Source of the DNA: Nocardia miyunensis NBRC 108239
GTDB taxonomy: Bacteria; Actinomycetota; Actinomycetes; Mycobacteriales; Mycobacteriaceae
DNA length: 64,000 nt
Direction: 5' to 3'
NCBI RefSeq assembly: GCF_001613065.1
Contig: NZ_BDBQ01000027.1
Location: 86,599 to 150,598 of the forward strand
Shown: positions 35,394 through 45,013 of the stretch, piece by piece
How the letters are laid out: the number at the start of each line of letters is the position of its first letter
How positions within the stretch are numbered: position 1 is the stretch's first letter
The notes under the pieces: model-generated
What the model was told of the DNA's origin: nothing
What the model saw: only the letters and a program-made list of their open reading frames with translations
The model's database searches: none
Translations under genes and position numbers: made by a program

Positions 35394-36440
35394 TCAGATT
35401 TCGGCGTCGCTGAGTTCGCGGGGGACGTGCCGCCAGACGCCCAGCAGTGTCTGCTCGTCCAGCGGCTCGGGTGCGTCGTGGACGGTCGCGCGCAGGGCGT
35501 CGGTGGTGGCGGCGGTGTCCAGTCCGGATCCGATCAGGACGAGGTCGGTTCGGCGGGATTCGCCGCGTGGCCAGGTGGCCGGTTCGAACGTCAGATGCCG
35601 CCCGACCATGTGCAGCAGGAACTTTCGGCGATCTTCCGGGACGCCGAATGCGACGAAGCCCTTGGCGCGGAACAGTCCGGCCGGTGGATCCTCCAGGAGT
35701 GCCACGAGCTTGCGCGGATCGAGATCGGTTGTGCTGGTGAACGATACGCTCTGGTAGTCGTCGTGCAGGTGGTGGCCGTCGTCGGCGGTGTGGTCGTGGT
35801 CGTCGAGCAGTTCGTCGAAGCTGAGTTGTTCGGCCACGGTGGCGGCGGCCTGTTCGGGCGGGTCGAACAGCAGCGCCGGATCGATCCGGCCGTGCGTGGT
35901 CGCGTGCACCGGAACGCCGCGCACCATTTCGGCGATCTCGCCGCGCAGGCGTTCGAGTTCCCCGGGCGGCACCCGGTCGGCCTTGTTCAGCACGACCAGA
36001 TCCGCCAGTCGCAAATGAGACGCCAATTCCGGATGCCGGGCGCGGCTGTCCGGGAAATGTTCGGCGTCCACCAGCTCGAGCAACCCGCCGTATCGGATGC
36101 GCGGATTGTCGCTGGCGATCACCATGCGGATCAGATTGCGCGGTTCGGCCAGTCCGCTGGCCTCCACGACGATCACGTCGACGCGGTTGCTCTGGGCCAG
36201 GCGGGTGAACATCTCGTCGAGTTCGCCGATGTCCACCGCACAGCACACGCAGCCGTTGCCCAGCGACACCATCGCGTCGACCTGCCCGGCCACCAGCATC
36301 GCATCGATGTTGACCGCGCCGAAATCGTTGACCACCACCCCGATTCGGGCCTGCCGCTGCCGCAGCAGATGGTTCAGCAACGTCGTCTTTCCGGCACCGA
36401 GAAATCCGGCCACGATCAGTACAGGGATGCGCTGACTCAC
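35394..36440 (-). CDS. COG0523/CobW-family GTP-binding metallochaperone
   Basis: 348 residues of the G3E GTPase family. Walker A is GFLGAGKTTLL, the metal-binding motif is GNGCVCCAV (CxCC), and NKAD provides guanine recognition. A His/Asp-rich insert (HDHTADDGHHLHDD) lies before the C-terminal CobW_C domain, as in zinc-linked members. It likely delivers zinc or another metal to client enzymes under GTP control. It stands alone; no Zur box was recognised within the 30 bases upstream of its start. Confidence 0.88.
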   Translation of the reverse strand: MSQRIPVLIVAGFLGAGKTTLLNHLLRQRQARIGVVVNDFGAVNIDAMLVAGQVDAMVSLGNGCVCCAVDIGELDEMFTRLAQSNRVDVIVVEASGLAEPRNLIRMVIASDNPRIRYGGLLELVDAEHFPDSRARHPELASHLRLADLVVLNKADRVPPGELERLRGEIAEMVRGVPVHATTHGRIDPALLFDPPEQAAATVAEQLSFDELLDDHDHTADDGHHLHDDYQSVSFTSTTDLDPRKLVALLEDPPAGLFRAKGFVAFGVPEDRRKFLLHMVGRHLTFEPATWPRGESRRTDLVLIGSGLDTAATTDALRATVHDAPEPLDEQTLLGVWRHVPRELSDAEI

Positions 36441-36469
36441 GCGCCCACCCTACCGATCCGCGTGCGACC

Positions 36470-36943
36470 TCATCGCCGTGCGCGCACCGGGATCCATTTC
36501 CACATCTCCACCAGCGTCCCGTGCCCGAGTTCGGACTCGAGGACGAGCCCGTCCATCAGGCGGCGCGCGCCGGGCAGGCCCAGGCCGAGCCTGCGGCCCG
36601 AACCGCCCGCGTGCTCCAGGGCCGCGACCGTGTCCGGGATGCCGGGCCCCTGATCCTGCGCGTGCACCACCAGGGCGCGGCGCTTCTGCACGTCGGCGAT
36701 GGTCAGGCGGATCTCGCCGCTCCCGGCGTAGCTGGTGATGTTGCGGGCCACCTCGGAGATGGCGGTGGAGATCATGGTGACATCGGTGGGGGAGAAGCCG
36801 AGCCCGATGGCGCAATCACGCCCCGCCTGCCGGGCGGTGGCGATATCCGCCGACGTGGTGATGGGGATGGTGAGCGTGCCGCTCGGACCGGGAAACAGGA
36901 CGAATCGAGCAGCTGCGGCGGACGAGCGGGCAGCGATCGGCAC
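36470..36943 (-). CDS. Anti-sigma regulatory ATPase, RsbT/RsbW-like kinase
   Basis: 157 residues from GTG 36943 with AGGAAGGG upstream. The GHKL ATPase fold shows the N box ISTAISEVARNITSYAGSGEI, DQGPGIPD (G1) and RRLGLGLPGARRLMD (G2). The RsbT-like form (Asn-Ile-x-x-Tyr-Ala) phosphorylates STAS-domain proteins or binds a sigma factor. No STAS protein or sigma factor gene is adjacent, so its partner is elsewhere. It begins 30 bases upstream-side of the GTPase gene start on the same strand and could be transcribed through into it. Confidence 0.85.
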   Translation of the reverse strand: MPIAARSSAAAARFVLFPGPSGTLTIPITTSADIATARQAGRDCAIGLGFSPTDVTMISTAISEVARNITSYAGSGEIRLTIADVQKRRALVVHAQDQGPGIPDTVAALEHAGGSGRRLGLGLPGARRLMDGLVLESELGHGTLVEMWKWIPVRARR

Positions 36944-37268
36944 GGATGCCCTTCCTGGAGGCGCGGTCTCCCACCAGTGCACGCTGCGCCCCTTTCTCGA
37001 TCCACCCGCGCGGCCGGGCGATCCGATCCTCTCCCGGCCCCGCCTGCTGCGGGTGGGAACGCATATGCCCCCTGGATCCACTGATGGCGCACCGTTGAAT
37101 CCACCCGAGTGGGGCACTCGACAGTAACCGCTGTCGACCAGGTCGGACAGGAATACCGCATATGCGCCGATGTCCGACACACCAATTCTGCCCCTTTGCC
37201 GTGCGGAGCTCAATGTCGTGTGCGCGCCGGGCTACGCCGACGGATCGTACGGAGGCCGTGCCGACGGC
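36944..37268. other. Non-coding stretch
   Basis: No credible gene or clear hairpin is seen in this 325-base stretch between the kinase-like gene and the oxidoreductase, both on the minus strand. It presumably holds the promoter of the kinase gene. Confidence 0.4.
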
Positions 37269-38171
37269 TCACATCGCCTGTACCTCGGGCAGCAGCGCGG
37301 CCACTCCGGCCAGCCGTTTCTCGTCCCACGGACCCTGCGGGGCGAGCAGGACGTGGTCGATGCCGAGGGCCGCCAGCTCGCGCATGTGCTCGACGAAGTG
37401 CTTCTCGTCACTCGGGTCGAGATGGGTGCCGATCGTCTTCTCGATCTCGTCGAAGTCGCGCCCGGCCTCGTCGCAGTGTGCGCGCAGGACGTCGAGTTTG
37501 TGGGTGATGTCGTCGGCGTAACCCGTGCCGGGCATGTCGAACAGGCTGCACGCGTCGCCGTACCGGGCGACCAGCCGGAGTGTCTTGCGTTCTCCGCTGC
37601 CCGCGATCAGGATCGGCGGGCGCGGGCGCTGTACCGAATTGGGTGAATTGAGTGGCCTGGCGAGCTCGTAATGCTTTCCGCGGAACGGTGTTTCGTCGCC
37701 GTCCCACATCCGGTGGGCGATCTGCAGGGTCTCCTCGAGCATCTCGAATCGTTGCCCCAGCGAGGGGAACGGGATGCCCAGGCCGTCGGTTTCGAAGATC
37801 CGGTCGAGTTTCGCGGGATCCACCGCCGCCCCCGCGCCGATGCCGAAATACGTTCTGCCGCCGCTGAGTACGTCGAGTGTGGTGAGCGATTTGATCAGCA
37901 CGCCCGGGTGCCGGTACGCCACCGAGGTGACCAGGGTGCCGAGTTTGATGCGCCGGGTGATTCCGGCCAGGAATCCCAGTGCCGCATAGGCTTCCAGCAT
38001 CGGGGACTCGGGCGGCTGCCCGGACAGGCCGATCTGGAAGAAGTGGTCCATCACCCACAGGCTGTCGAATCCGGCCTCGTCGGCCTGCTGTGCGAGATCG
38101 ATCACGGTGGTGCCGAGGTCGTCGGTGGGGATGGGCCAGGAGAAGTCGGTGATGCCGATGCCAAGTTTCAT
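37269..38171 (-). CDS. LLM-class (luciferase-like) F420-dependent oxidoreductase
   Basis: 300 residues with a TIM-barrel bacterial luciferase fold. LGIGITDFSWPIP at the start, SLWVMDHFFQIG, KLGTLVTSVAYRHPGVL and LDVLSGGRTYFGIGAG are conserved in the F420-dependent TIGR03560-like subgroup. It probably uses reduced F420 (or FMN) to reduce or oxidise a small organic substrate. It is divergent from a MarR gene with paired operators, so it is likely substrate-induced. Confidence 0.88.
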   Translation of the reverse strand: MKLGIGITDFSWPIPTDDLGTTVIDLAQQADEAGFDSLWVMDHFFQIGLSGQPPESPMLEAYAALGFLAGITRRIKLGTLVTSVAYRHPGVLIKSLTTLDVLSGGRTYFGIGAGAAVDPAKLDRIFETDGLGIPFPSLGQRFEMLEETLQIAHRMWDGDETPFRGKHYELARPLNSPNSVQRPRPPILIAGSGERKTLRLVARYGDACSLFDMPGTGYADDITHKLDVLRAHCDEAGRDFDEIEKTIGTHLDPSDEKHFVEHMRELAALGIDHVLLAPQGPWDEKRLAGVAALLPEVQAM

Positions 38172-38189
38172 CGCGGTCCTTCGATAGAA

Positions 38190-38230
38190 TCGTTAGCCGG
38201 GCAACGACACTATCGTGAGTCGGCTAACGA
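38190..38230. promoter_or_regulatory. Two 18-base MarR operators in opposite orientation
   Basis: TCGTTAGCCGGGCAACGA (38190-38207) and, on the other strand, TCGTTAGCCGACTCACGA (38213-38230) share the first ten bases. Together they give a perfect 10-base inverted repeat spaced by 21 bases. They lie between the oxidoreductase and MarR start codons. Confidence 0.65.
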
Positions 38231-38256
38231 AATCAATACCTTACGCTGAACGCATC

Positions 38257-38703
38257 ATGACCACCGCCGCCGACGCCGACGACTTCCTCACCGTGTACTG
38301 GTCCACCAAACGCGCGGTGACGATGGCTGCGACCGCCGCGTACGCGCGGCACGGCGTCTACGAGGGGCAGCAGTTCATCCTGCGCACCCTCTGGTCGCAG
38401 GACGGGCTGACGCCGGGGGAGGTGGCCAAGCGCTTGGGCCTGTCCACCCCGACGATCACCCGGGCCGCAACCCGGATGGAGGCCGCCGGTCTGCTGCGGC
38501 GCGAACCGCATCCCACCGATCGGCGGTTGGTCCGGTTGCACCTGACCGACCGCGGCCGCGAGCTCGAGGCGACCATCGAGCACGAGATGGCCGGTCTCAC
38601 CGACCGCGCTCTGGCCGGATTCGACGACGACGAGCGGGTGGCCGTGGTGCGGGCGCTGGGTCGGATTAGGCGCAATCTCACCCCTGATTCGTCCGAGAGC
38701 TGA
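38257..38703 (+). CDS. MarR-family transcriptional regulator
   Basis: 148 residues. The winged helix contains LTPGEVAKRLGLSTPTITRAATRM and the wing HPTDRRLVRLHLTDRG. A TACGCT -10-like element (38242-38247) sits 9 bases before ATG 38257, so the mRNA may be nearly leaderless. Divergent placement and paired operators point to control of itself and the F420-type oxidoreductase. Ligand unknown. Confidence 0.88.
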   Translation: MTTAADADDFLTVYWSTKRAVTMAATAAYARHGVYEGQQFILRTLWSQDGLTPGEVAKRLGLSTPTITRAATRMEAAGLLRREPHPTDRRLVRLHLTDRGRELEATIEHEMAGLTDRALAGFDDDERVAVVRALGRIRRNLTPDSSES

Positions 38704-38716
38704 TCGCGAATCCCGT

Positions 38717-39151
38717 TCAGCCGCAGGCGTTGACCCATTCGGACAGGCCGTCGGCGAACAGCTGACGTTTCCAGATCGGGACCTCGTGCTTGATCCGGTC
38801 CACCAGGTCGGCGCAGGTGGTGAACGCCTCGGCGCGATGGGCCGCGGCGACCGCGACGACGATGGCGGCATCGCCGATGCCCAGTTCGCCGATCCGGTGC
38901 ATCGCGGCCACCGGCAGGCCGGTCGAGGTGGCGACCTCCGCGCAGATCCGGTGCAGGAATTTCTCCGCATCCGGATGCGCGGAGTACTCCAGGGACGAAA
39001 CCGGCTGTCCGCCATCATGATTGCGTACCTTGCCGGTGAACACCACGACCGCGCCGTACTCGGGTCCGGTCACCGCCTGCTCCACCGCCTCGGGTGAGAG
39101 CGGCCGATCGCTGATCGTGGCGAGGCGGACGGCGGGTTGCAGATCAGTCAT
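38717..39151 (-). CDS. moaE: Molybdopterin synthase catalytic subunit MoaE
   Basis: 144 residues. GAVVVFTGKVRNHDGG, LEYSAHPDAEKF and the active-site Lys in DRIKHEVPIWKRQ are all conserved. With MoaD it inserts two sulfurs into precursor Z to form molybdopterin. It overlaps the moaC-mog fusion by 8 bases, at the end of the minus-strand Moco operon. Confidence 0.95.
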   Translation of the reverse strand: MTDLQPAVRLATISDRPLSPEAVEQAVTGPEYGAVVVFTGKVRNHDGGQPVSSLEYSAHPDAEKFLHRICAEVATSTGLPVAAMHRIGELGIGDAAIVVAVAAAHRAEAFTTCADLVDRIKHEVPIWKRQLFADGLSEWVNACG

Positions 39152-40355
39152 GGCTGCCTCCTCCGGCGACCTGGGCGAGCAAATGGTCCAGCAGCGGCTC
39201 GAGCACGCTGATGCCGTCGCGCACCCCGCCCGGTGATCCGGGCAGGTTGATCACCACGGTGCGGCCGGCCAGCCCGGCGATGCCGCGACTCAACGCGGCC
39301 AGCGGAAACGTCGCGGCTCCCTTCAGGCGGATCTGCTCGGCCACCCCGGGCAGTTCGCGATCCAGGACCGCACGGGTCGCCTCGGGGGTGGCATCGGTCG
39401 GCGAGGCTCCCGTCCCGCCCGTGGTGATCACCAGACCCGGCTGCCCGGCCAGCGCGTCCGCGAGCCCGGCCGCGATATCGGCATCGGCGTAAACCAGCGG
39501 CTCACGAACCGAGAACCCCAGTCCCGCAAGCCAATTCCGTAGCACCGGACCGGTCTTGTCGACCCGCGTGCCCGCTGCCACACCGGTCGATGCGACCAGG
39601 ACCACGGCCGTTCGCGAACCCCTGGGCTCCGCACCAGCCGCCGACCCTTCTCTGTGCGCAACCGATTCGTGTGTCGCGTGGATCGAGTCGGCAGCCACGG
39701 CAACAGGCGGTGCCTCGGATGCGTCGGAATTCGCCGGGGGCTGTGCGTGTCCGGGGGCGCCGGGGGATCCCACGGATGTCCGGGACGCTGGATGCGCGTC
39801 AGCGGCGGGATGTTGCGCGTGCATGGACGATTCGGTCGAGGTGTGCTCCGGCGAATCGGTCGTTGCGGGGGCTTGTGCGCCCGGACGTTCCCAATGCCCG
39901 CGCTTGCCGCCGTCTTTCGTGAGCAGCCGGACGTTGTTCAGGACCGCCGCGGGGTCCACGGCCTTGACCATGTCGTGCAGAGTCAGTCCCGCGACGGCCA
40001 CCGCGGTGAGTGCCTCCATCTCGACGCCGGTGGGGCCGGTGGTTTTCGCGGTCGCCTCGATGGTGATGGTGTCGGCGGTGAATCCGAAGCGCACATCGAC
40101 CTTGGTCAAGGCCAGCTGGTGGCACAGCGGGATGAGTTCGGAGGTCTTCTTCGCGCCGGAGATTCCGGCCAGGCGGGCGGTGGAGAGCACGTCGGCCTTG
40201 GGCATGTCGTCGGCACGCACCAGCGTGACGACCTCGGCGGTAGTGCGCAGCTCACCGGCGGCGACGGCGATGCGGGCGGTGTCGGCCTTGGCGCTGACGT
40301 CGACCATGCGCGCGCGGCCCTCCGAATCGACGTGCGAGAGTTCGTGTTCGCTCAC
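39144..40355 (-). CDS. moaCB: Bifunctional MoaC-Mog/MoaB fusion
   Basis: 403 residues from GTG 40355, overlapping the moeA stop as GTGA. MoaC (1-158) shows LSTARLAGISGAKKTSELIPLCHQ and the catalytic Lys region LLTKDGG; it converts the GTP-derived intermediate to cyclic pyranopterin monophosphate. A 90-residue Ala/His/Pro/Ser-rich linker (159-247) leads to a MogA/MoaB domain (248-403) with GLVITTGGTGASPTDATPEA, which adenylates molybdopterin. MoaC-MoaB fusions occur in other actinobacteria; the long unstructured linker is notable. Confidence 0.93.
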   Translation of the reverse strand: MSEHELSHVDSEGRARMVDVSAKADTARIAVAAGELRTTAEVVTLVRADDMPKADVLSTARLAGISGAKKTSELIPLCHQLALTKVDVRFGFTADTITIEATAKTTGPTGVEMEALTAVAVAGLTLHDMVKAVDPAAVLNNVRLLTKDGGKRGHWERPGAQAPATTDSPEHTSTESSMHAQHPAADAHPASRTSVGSPGAPGHAQPPANSDASEAPPVAVAADSIHATHESVAHREGSAAGAEPRGSRTAVVLVASTGVAAGTRVDKTGPVLRNWLAGLGFSVREPLVYADADIAAGLADALAGQPGLVITTGGTGASPTDATPEATRAVLDRELPGVAEQIRLKGAATFPLAALSRGIAGLAGRTVVINLPGSPGGVRDGISVLEPLLDHLLAQVAGGGSHD

Positions 40356-41593
40356 AGTTCCCGGACCTTCACAATCGAACCCGCGGCCAGTTCGGTGATC
40401 TCCGGGGCGATATCGATCAGCACATCGGCGTGGGCCATGGCCGCGACCAGATGCGACCCGGGCCCCGAGGCGAGCCACACCCCGTCGCCGTCCAGACGGC
40501 CGCGCAGGAACTGCCGGCGACCCGCGGGGGAGCGCACCGGATCCAGCAGTGCCACATCATGTGTCGGCACCGGCGGCAGACCCGCGAGCTCGCGCAGAAT
40601 CGGCCGCGCGAACACCTCGAAGGACACCATCGTGCTGACCGGATTACCCGGAAAGCTCAACACCGGAACGCCATCGAAGACCGCGAGTCCCTGCGGCCCG
40701 CCGGGTTGCACGGCCACCGACCCGAATTCCCCGCCCCGCGTGGACAATACGTCCTTGACCACCTCGAAGTCGCCCTTGGAGACGCCGCCGGAGGTGAACA
40801 CCACGTCCGCGCGGGCGGCCGCCGCCGAGAGGCGGTCGACGAACTCGGCCGGGTCGTCACGGCTGTGCTTCACCGAGACGACCTCGACCCCGTTCGCGGT
40901 CAGCGCGGCGGCCAGCGCGATGCCGTTGGAGTTGTAGATCTGCCCGGGGCGCAACGGGACTCCCGCGGGCATCAGCTCGTCACCGGTGGTGAGCACGGCG
41001 GCGCGCACGCGGCGGACCACCGGCAGCGTCGGCAGCCCGACCGCCGCGAGGGCCGCGATGTGCCGGGGACTCAGCGCGGTGCCCGCCGACACCAGCAGTT
41101 CCCCGGAACGCACGTCCACACCCGGTTCGCGCACGAAATCGCCGATCTTGCAGCCGCGTTCGATCGTCACGGTGTGGCCGTCGGTGTGGGTGTCCTCGAC
41201 CGGCACGACACAGTCCGCGCCACTGGGGATCGGCGCACCCGTCATCACCTTCATCGCGCCGCCGGGCGGCAGCGGGGCCTGCCCGGTCTGTCCGGCGGCG
41301 ACGACGCCCGCCAGCGGCAGGGTGACCGGCGTCACCGATACCGACGCGGCCCGCACGGCGTAGCCGTCCATCCCGGAGTTGCGGAAGACCGGCAGATCCA
41401 GCGGGGCGTGCACGTCCCGCGCCAACCGCCGCCCCAGCGCGTCGGCCATCGCCACGTCCCGGACGTCGCGGATCGCCAGCGGACGCAGCAGATCCTCGAC
41501 TCGGCCGAGATGTTCCTCGACCGACCGGGCCAGGCGGGTGACCGGGCCGGTGCGCCCGCCGCCGCTCATCGAATCGCTGCGCGATAGTGCCAT
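40352..41593 (-). CDS. moeA: Molybdopterin molybdenumtransferase MoeA
   Basis: 413 residues. [63 protein letters not shown] and [16 protein letters not shown] are the MoeA signatures. It inserts molybdate into adenylated molybdopterin. ATG 41593 is exactly 7 bases after a TACAGT -10 element, so the transcript is probably leaderless. It leads the minus-strand operon moeA - moaC/mog - moaE. Confidence 0.94.
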   Translation of the reverse strand: MALSRSDSMSGGGRTGPVTRLARSVEEHLGRVEDLLRPLAIRDVRDVAMADALGRRLARDVHAPLDLPVFRNSGMDGYAVRAASVSVTPVTLPLAGVVAAGQTGQAPLPPGGAMKVMTGAPIPSGADCVVPVEDTHTDGHTVTIERGCKIGDFVREPGVDVRSGELLVSAGTALSPRHIAALAAVGLPTLPVVRRVRAAVLTTGDELMPAGVPLRPGQIYNSNGIALAAALTANGVEVVSVKHSRDDPAEFVDRLSAAAARADVVFTSGGVSKGDFEVVKDVLSTRGGEFGSVAVQPGGPQGLAVFDGVPVLSFPGNPVSTMVSFEVFARPILRELAGLPPVPTHDVALLDPVRSPAGRRQFLRGRLDGDGVWLASGPGSHLVAAMAHADVLIDIAPEITELAAGSIVKVREL

Positions 41594-41680
41594 ACAACGC
41601 ACTGTAGTAGCGGTGCTGTTCCGGACAGTTCGTATGTTCCTCCGAAGCATCGGCGGCGTCGTGCGGCAATAATGGGTTCT
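41594..41680. promoter_or_regulatory. Divergent leaderless promoters of the two molybdenum cofactor operons
   Basis: On the minus strand TACAGT (41606-41601) precedes the moeA ATG by 7 bases. On the plus strand AATAAT (41668-41673) precedes GTG 41681 by 7 bases. Both match the usual -10 to leaderless start spacing. No riboswitch-sized leader fits here. Confidence 0.5.
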
Positions 41681-42739
41681 GTGAGTGTGGTCGTCATGGG
41701 AATCCCCGCCGTACGCCGCGGGCATCCCCCGTCGGCGGGACGGCCCGATACTCCCTACCTGCTGGACAAATTCGGGCGGATCGCCCGCGACCTGCGGGTA
41801 TCCATCACCGAGAAATGCTCGCTGCGCTGCACATACTGCATGCCCGAGCAGGGGTTGCCCGCCATTCCCCGCGACGAACTGCTCTCGGCCCGGGAGATCG
41901 TGCGCGTGGTCACCCTCGCGGTGCGTGAGCTGGGCGTGCGCGAGGTGCGCTTCACCGGTGGCGAACCTCTCATGCGCCGGGATCTGGAGGAGATCGTCGC
42001 GGGCTGCCACGCGGCCGTGCCGGAGACGCCGCTTGCCATGACCACCAATGCCGTCGGGCTCGAACATCGCGCGGCCGCGCTGGCGCGGGCGGGCCTGAGC
42101 AGGGTCAACGTCTCACTCGACACCGTCGACCGCACGGCCTTCGCCCGACTGACCCGGCGCGATCGGCTCGCCTCGGTACTCGCCGGAATCCGCGCCGCGC
42201 ACCGCGCCGGCCTTGCCCCGGTGAAGGTGAACGCGGTGCTGATGCGCGAAACCCTTTCCGGTGCACCGGATTTGCTGCAATGGTGTCTGGCCGAGGGGGG
42301 CGAGCTGCGGTTCATCGAGGAGATGCCGCTGGATGCCGATCACGAATGGGCCCGCGCGAACATGGTGACCGCCGCCGAACTGCTCGAGGTCCTGGGCGAA
42401 CGGTTCACCTTGACCGCCGCCGGTCGGGAGGATCCGGCCGCGCCCGCCGAGACCTGGCTGGTCGACCGGGGCCCGGCGACCGTCGGCATCATCGCGTCGG
42501 TGACCAGGAAGTTCTGCTCGGACTGCGATCGCACCCGCCTCACCGCCGACGGCAAGATCCGTTCCTGCCTGTTCAGCGACGAGGAATACGATCTGCGGGC
42601 GCCGTTGCGCGAGGGCGCGACCGACGCGGAACTGGCCGAGCTGTGGCGCGGCGCGATGTGGAACAAATGGGCGGGACACGGTATCGACGCGGCCGATTTC
42701 GTGCCGCCGGAACGGACGATGGGAGCGATCGGTGGTTGA
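41681..42739 (+). CDS. moaA: GTP 3',8-cyclase MoaA
   Basis: 352 residues from GTG 41681, chosen from the -10 spacing; ATG 41672 is in frame three codons earlier. The radical SAM cluster is C46-x3-C50-x2-C53, [11 protein letters not shown] is the SAM-binding strand, and a second cluster is formed by [10 protein letters not shown] and RSCLFS. It cyclises GTP in the first step of Moco synthesis. It overlaps moaD by 8 bases. The C-terminal GG dipeptide needed by MoaA is present. Confidence 0.94.
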   Translation: MSVVVMGIPAVRRGHPPSAGRPDTPYLLDKFGRIARDLRVSITEKCSLRCTYCMPEQGLPAIPRDELLSAREIVRVVTLAVRELGVREVRFTGGEPLMRRDLEEIVAGCHAAVPETPLAMTTNAVGLEHRAAALARAGLSRVNVSLDTVDRTAFARLTRRDRLASVLAGIRAAHRAGLAPVKVNAVLMRETLSGAPDLLQWCLAEGGELRFIEEMPLDADHEWARANMVTAAELLEVLGERFTLTAAGREDPAAPAETWLVDRGPATVGIIASVTRKFCSDCDRTRLTADGKIRSCLFSDEEYDLRAPLREGATDAELAELWRGAMWNKWAGHGIDAADFVPPERTMGAIGG

Positions 42740-42974
42740 GGTCCGATATTTCGCCGCGATCGCGGACGCGGTCGGCAAATCCAGCGAACACCTCGACCTC
42801 CCCGCCGAGGCCACCATCTCCGACCTCCGCCACACCCTCTCGCACACCTACGGCCCCACCCTCGACCCCATGCTGAAGGTCTGCGCCTTCCTCATCGGCG
42901 ACGAACTCACCCGCGACGCCACCACCCCCCTGAGCCCCCGCGTCGACGTCCTGCCCCCTTTCGCAGGGGGATGA
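42732..42974 (+). CDS. moaD: Molybdopterin synthase sulfur carrier subunit MoaD
   Basis: 80 residues of the ubiquitin-like fold, from GTG 42732. The protein ends in the required Gly-Gly (PPFAGG) that is thiocarboxylated before sulfur transfer to MoaE. It is translationally coupled to moaA and opposite in direction to its partner moaE, which sits at the other end of the divergent cluster. Confidence 0.93.
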   Translation: MVEVRYFAAIADAVGKSSEHLDLPAEATISDLRHTLSHTYGPTLDPMLKVCAFLIGDELTRDATTPLSPRVDVLPPFAGG

Positions 42975-43170
42975 CGGCGGTGCCGGAATCCGATATGCCC
43001 GGCGCTTCGGACATGTCATCGCGGTCGACTATCTCGAGGTGGGCCGTTCGCGAGGATTTTGAGTGATCGTCCATGACTGTTCCTGCAATGCATCCACGCC
43101 CCGGGAACCTGCGTGCTGTGGCCGAACAGGTTGAGCATGCCTTCGCGTAGAGATTCTGGGAGGGAAACTC

Positions 43171-43423
43171 GTGACGTCGCCGACGCCGCGTGGCAAACAT
43201 GCGGGCACGATCCGGCGGCTGCGGCACCAGTTGGAGGCACAGATGCCCCCAGGGCTTGCCGCGTACCAGGTTTCGTCGATTGCGCTCCCAGACGACGACG
43301 ATGATTACTGCACACCGGATTTGGTGGTGCTACCTGATTCGTGGGATATCGATGACGAGTGGCTCGCCGATCCCGCCGATGTGGAATCAGCGGTCGAGGA
43401 GCTGAGGCTCTCTGTCGTTGTGA
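43171..43423 (+). pseudogene. Truncated Uma2-type (DUF820) endonuclease-fold gene
   Basis: From GTG 43171 (GGGAGGG upstream) about 80 residues resemble the first half of Uma2-family proteins: a Leu/Ala-rich start, then CTPDLVVLPDSW and ADPADVESAVE. The expected VEV-hydrophobic-S motif and the downstream catalytic Glu/Lys are missing; beyond about 43400 the reading runs into the end of nadE on the other strand (open to 43521). Full family members are near 190 residues. This looks like a 3'-deleted remnant. Confidence 0.55.
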
Positions 43424-44281
43424 TCACTTCCACCAGGTGTCGAAGGGGGTGGCGGGGACGGCTCGCTTGTGGCGGGTGTTGCGGAAGGTGGATTCGAGGC
43501 GGTCGGCTACCTCGGGGGTGACGTCGCGGCCTTCGAGGTAGTCGTCGATTTCGGTGTATTTCACGCCGAGGGCCACCTCGTCGGGGAGGGCTGGGCGGTC
43601 GTCCTCGAGGTCGGCGGTGGGGACCTTTTCCCAGACGCTGGGGGGTGCGCCGAGTTCCTGGAGCAGGGCCGCGCCCTGGCGTTTGGTGAGGCCGGTGAGC
43701 GGGGTGAGGTCGACCCCGCCATCACCGTATTTGGTGAAGAATCCGGTGAGCGCCTCGGCCGCGTGGTCGGTGCCGACGACCAGCATGTTGAGCTGACCGG
43801 CGATGGCGTACTGGATGACCATGCGTTCGCGGGCCTTGATATTGCCGCGCACGAAATCGCGCAGGCGCGGTTCGGCGGCATCGCTCGCGGGCAACTCGCT
43901 CAGAGCGCGTGCGGCCTCGGCGGCGACCGCGTCCGCGCCGGGTTTGACATTGACCTCGATCGAGCGGTCCGGCCGGATGAAACGCAAGGCGACCTGCGCG
44001 TCGTCCTCGTCGGCCTGGACGCCGTAGGGCAGGCGCACCGCGACGAAGGTGGCCTCGTGACCCTCCTCGCGCAGTTCCTGCGCGGCCAGCTGGCACAGCC
44101 GCCCGGTCAGCGTGGAGTCCTGGCCGCCGCTGATGCCGAGCACGAAACCCGTTGCGGGAGTGGAACGCAGGAATGCCTTGAGGAAATCGACGCGTCGGCG
44201 CACCTCGACCTTCGGCTCGATGACCGGCTGAACACCCAATTCGGCGATGATCGCCTGGCGAAGATTACCCACGCCCGTCAC
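43424..44281 (-). CDS. nadE: NH3-dependent NAD+ synthetase
   Basis: 285 residues from GTG 44281, overlapping the TetR stop as [22 protein letters not shown] is the ATP pyrophosphatase P-loop. [37 protein letters not shown] covers the NaAD-binding and acidic regions, and a C-terminal HKRAVP matches the family end. It lacks the glutaminase domain of the larger actinobacterial NadE, so it uses free ammonia. It forms an operon with the TetR gene, which is uncommon. Confidence 0.94.
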   Translation of the reverse strand: MTGVGNLRQAIIAELGVQPVIEPKVEVRRRVDFLKAFLRSTPATGFVLGISGGQDSTLTGRLCQLAAQELREEGHEATFVAVRLPYGVQADEDDAQVALRFIRPDRSIEVNVKPGADAVAAEAARALSELPASDAAEPRLRDFVRGNIKARERMVIQYAIAGQLNMLVVGTDHAAEALTGFFTKYGDGGVDLTPLTGLTKRQGAALLQELGAPPSVWEKVPTADLEDDRPALPDEVALGVKYTEIDDYLEGRDVTPEVADRLESTFRNTRHKRAVPATPFDTWWK

Positions 44282-44982
44282 TTTACCGAGGCGTCGGCCA
44301 GCACCCAGCGGACCAGGCGTTCCCAATTGTCGGCGATCTGTTCGGTGGTGTACCCGAGCACCCGGATCTGGTGCAGGACCAGCGCGGCGTCCAGGGCCGC
44401 GATCAGGCTGTCGGCCAGCAGTGCGATGTCCCCGGCCGCACCGGCGGTCCGGAGCAGCAGTGACACATGGGATTTCGTGATGTTGTACGGCGGACTGGAG
44501 AATCGGCTCGAATCGTCCGCGGCGCGGCGCATCTCGCCCTCGACCTCGACACCCGCCAGCCGCGCCCGGCCGAAGGCGATCAGCCGCTGCTCGGGCGGTG
44601 CGCCCGGGCCCAGCGGCGGTGGTCCGAACATGTACGCGGCTTGGAATTTTCGTTCGGATTGGTCGAGCAGGGCCAGCATCAGGCCCGAGCGAGTGCCGAA
44701 ACGGCGGAAGACGGTACCCTTGCCTACGCCCGCGCGTCGGGCGACCGCGTCCATCGTGACACCGTCCGCGCCGAATTCGCGTACCAGCTGCTCGGCCGCG
44801 TCCAGCAGCAGTTGCCGGTTGCGGGCCGCGTCGCTGCGCTCGGCCGCGCCGGTGGTCACCGGCAGCAGGGCGACCGCCTCCGGGGACAGCTTCAGGGCGA
44901 CGGCCTCGATCGGCAGCCCTGTGGGACGATCGTCGCCGGGCTCGTGCGCGCACGGATCGTCGGCGGCTGTGTCGTAGTTCAC
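44278..44982 (-). CDS. TetR-family transcriptional regulator
   Basis: 234 residues with an N-terminal extension (about 1-52) before the HTH, which reads [38 protein letters not shown]. The C-terminal ligand domain shows no named motif. It is divergent from an FMN reductase gene and separated from it by a clear palindrome, so it likely represses the reductase and itself, and perhaps nadE behind it. As I recall, M. tuberculosis has the same neighbour pair (Rv3055/Rv3054c). Confidence 0.88.
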   Translation of the reverse strand: MNYDTAADDPCAHEPGDDRPTGLPIEAVALKLSPEAVALLPVTTGAAERSDAARNRQLLLDAAEQLVREFGADGVTMDAVARRAGVGKGTVFRRFGTRSGLMLALLDQSERKFQAAYMFGPPPLGPGAPPEQRLIAFGRARLAGVEVEGEMRRAADDSSRFSSPPYNITKSHVSLLLRTAGAAGDIALLADSLIAALDAALVLHQIRVLGYTTEQIADNWERLVRWVLADASVK

Positions 44983-45013
44983 GGGGTGGCCCCCCTAAGG
45001 GACGGAATGAAAA

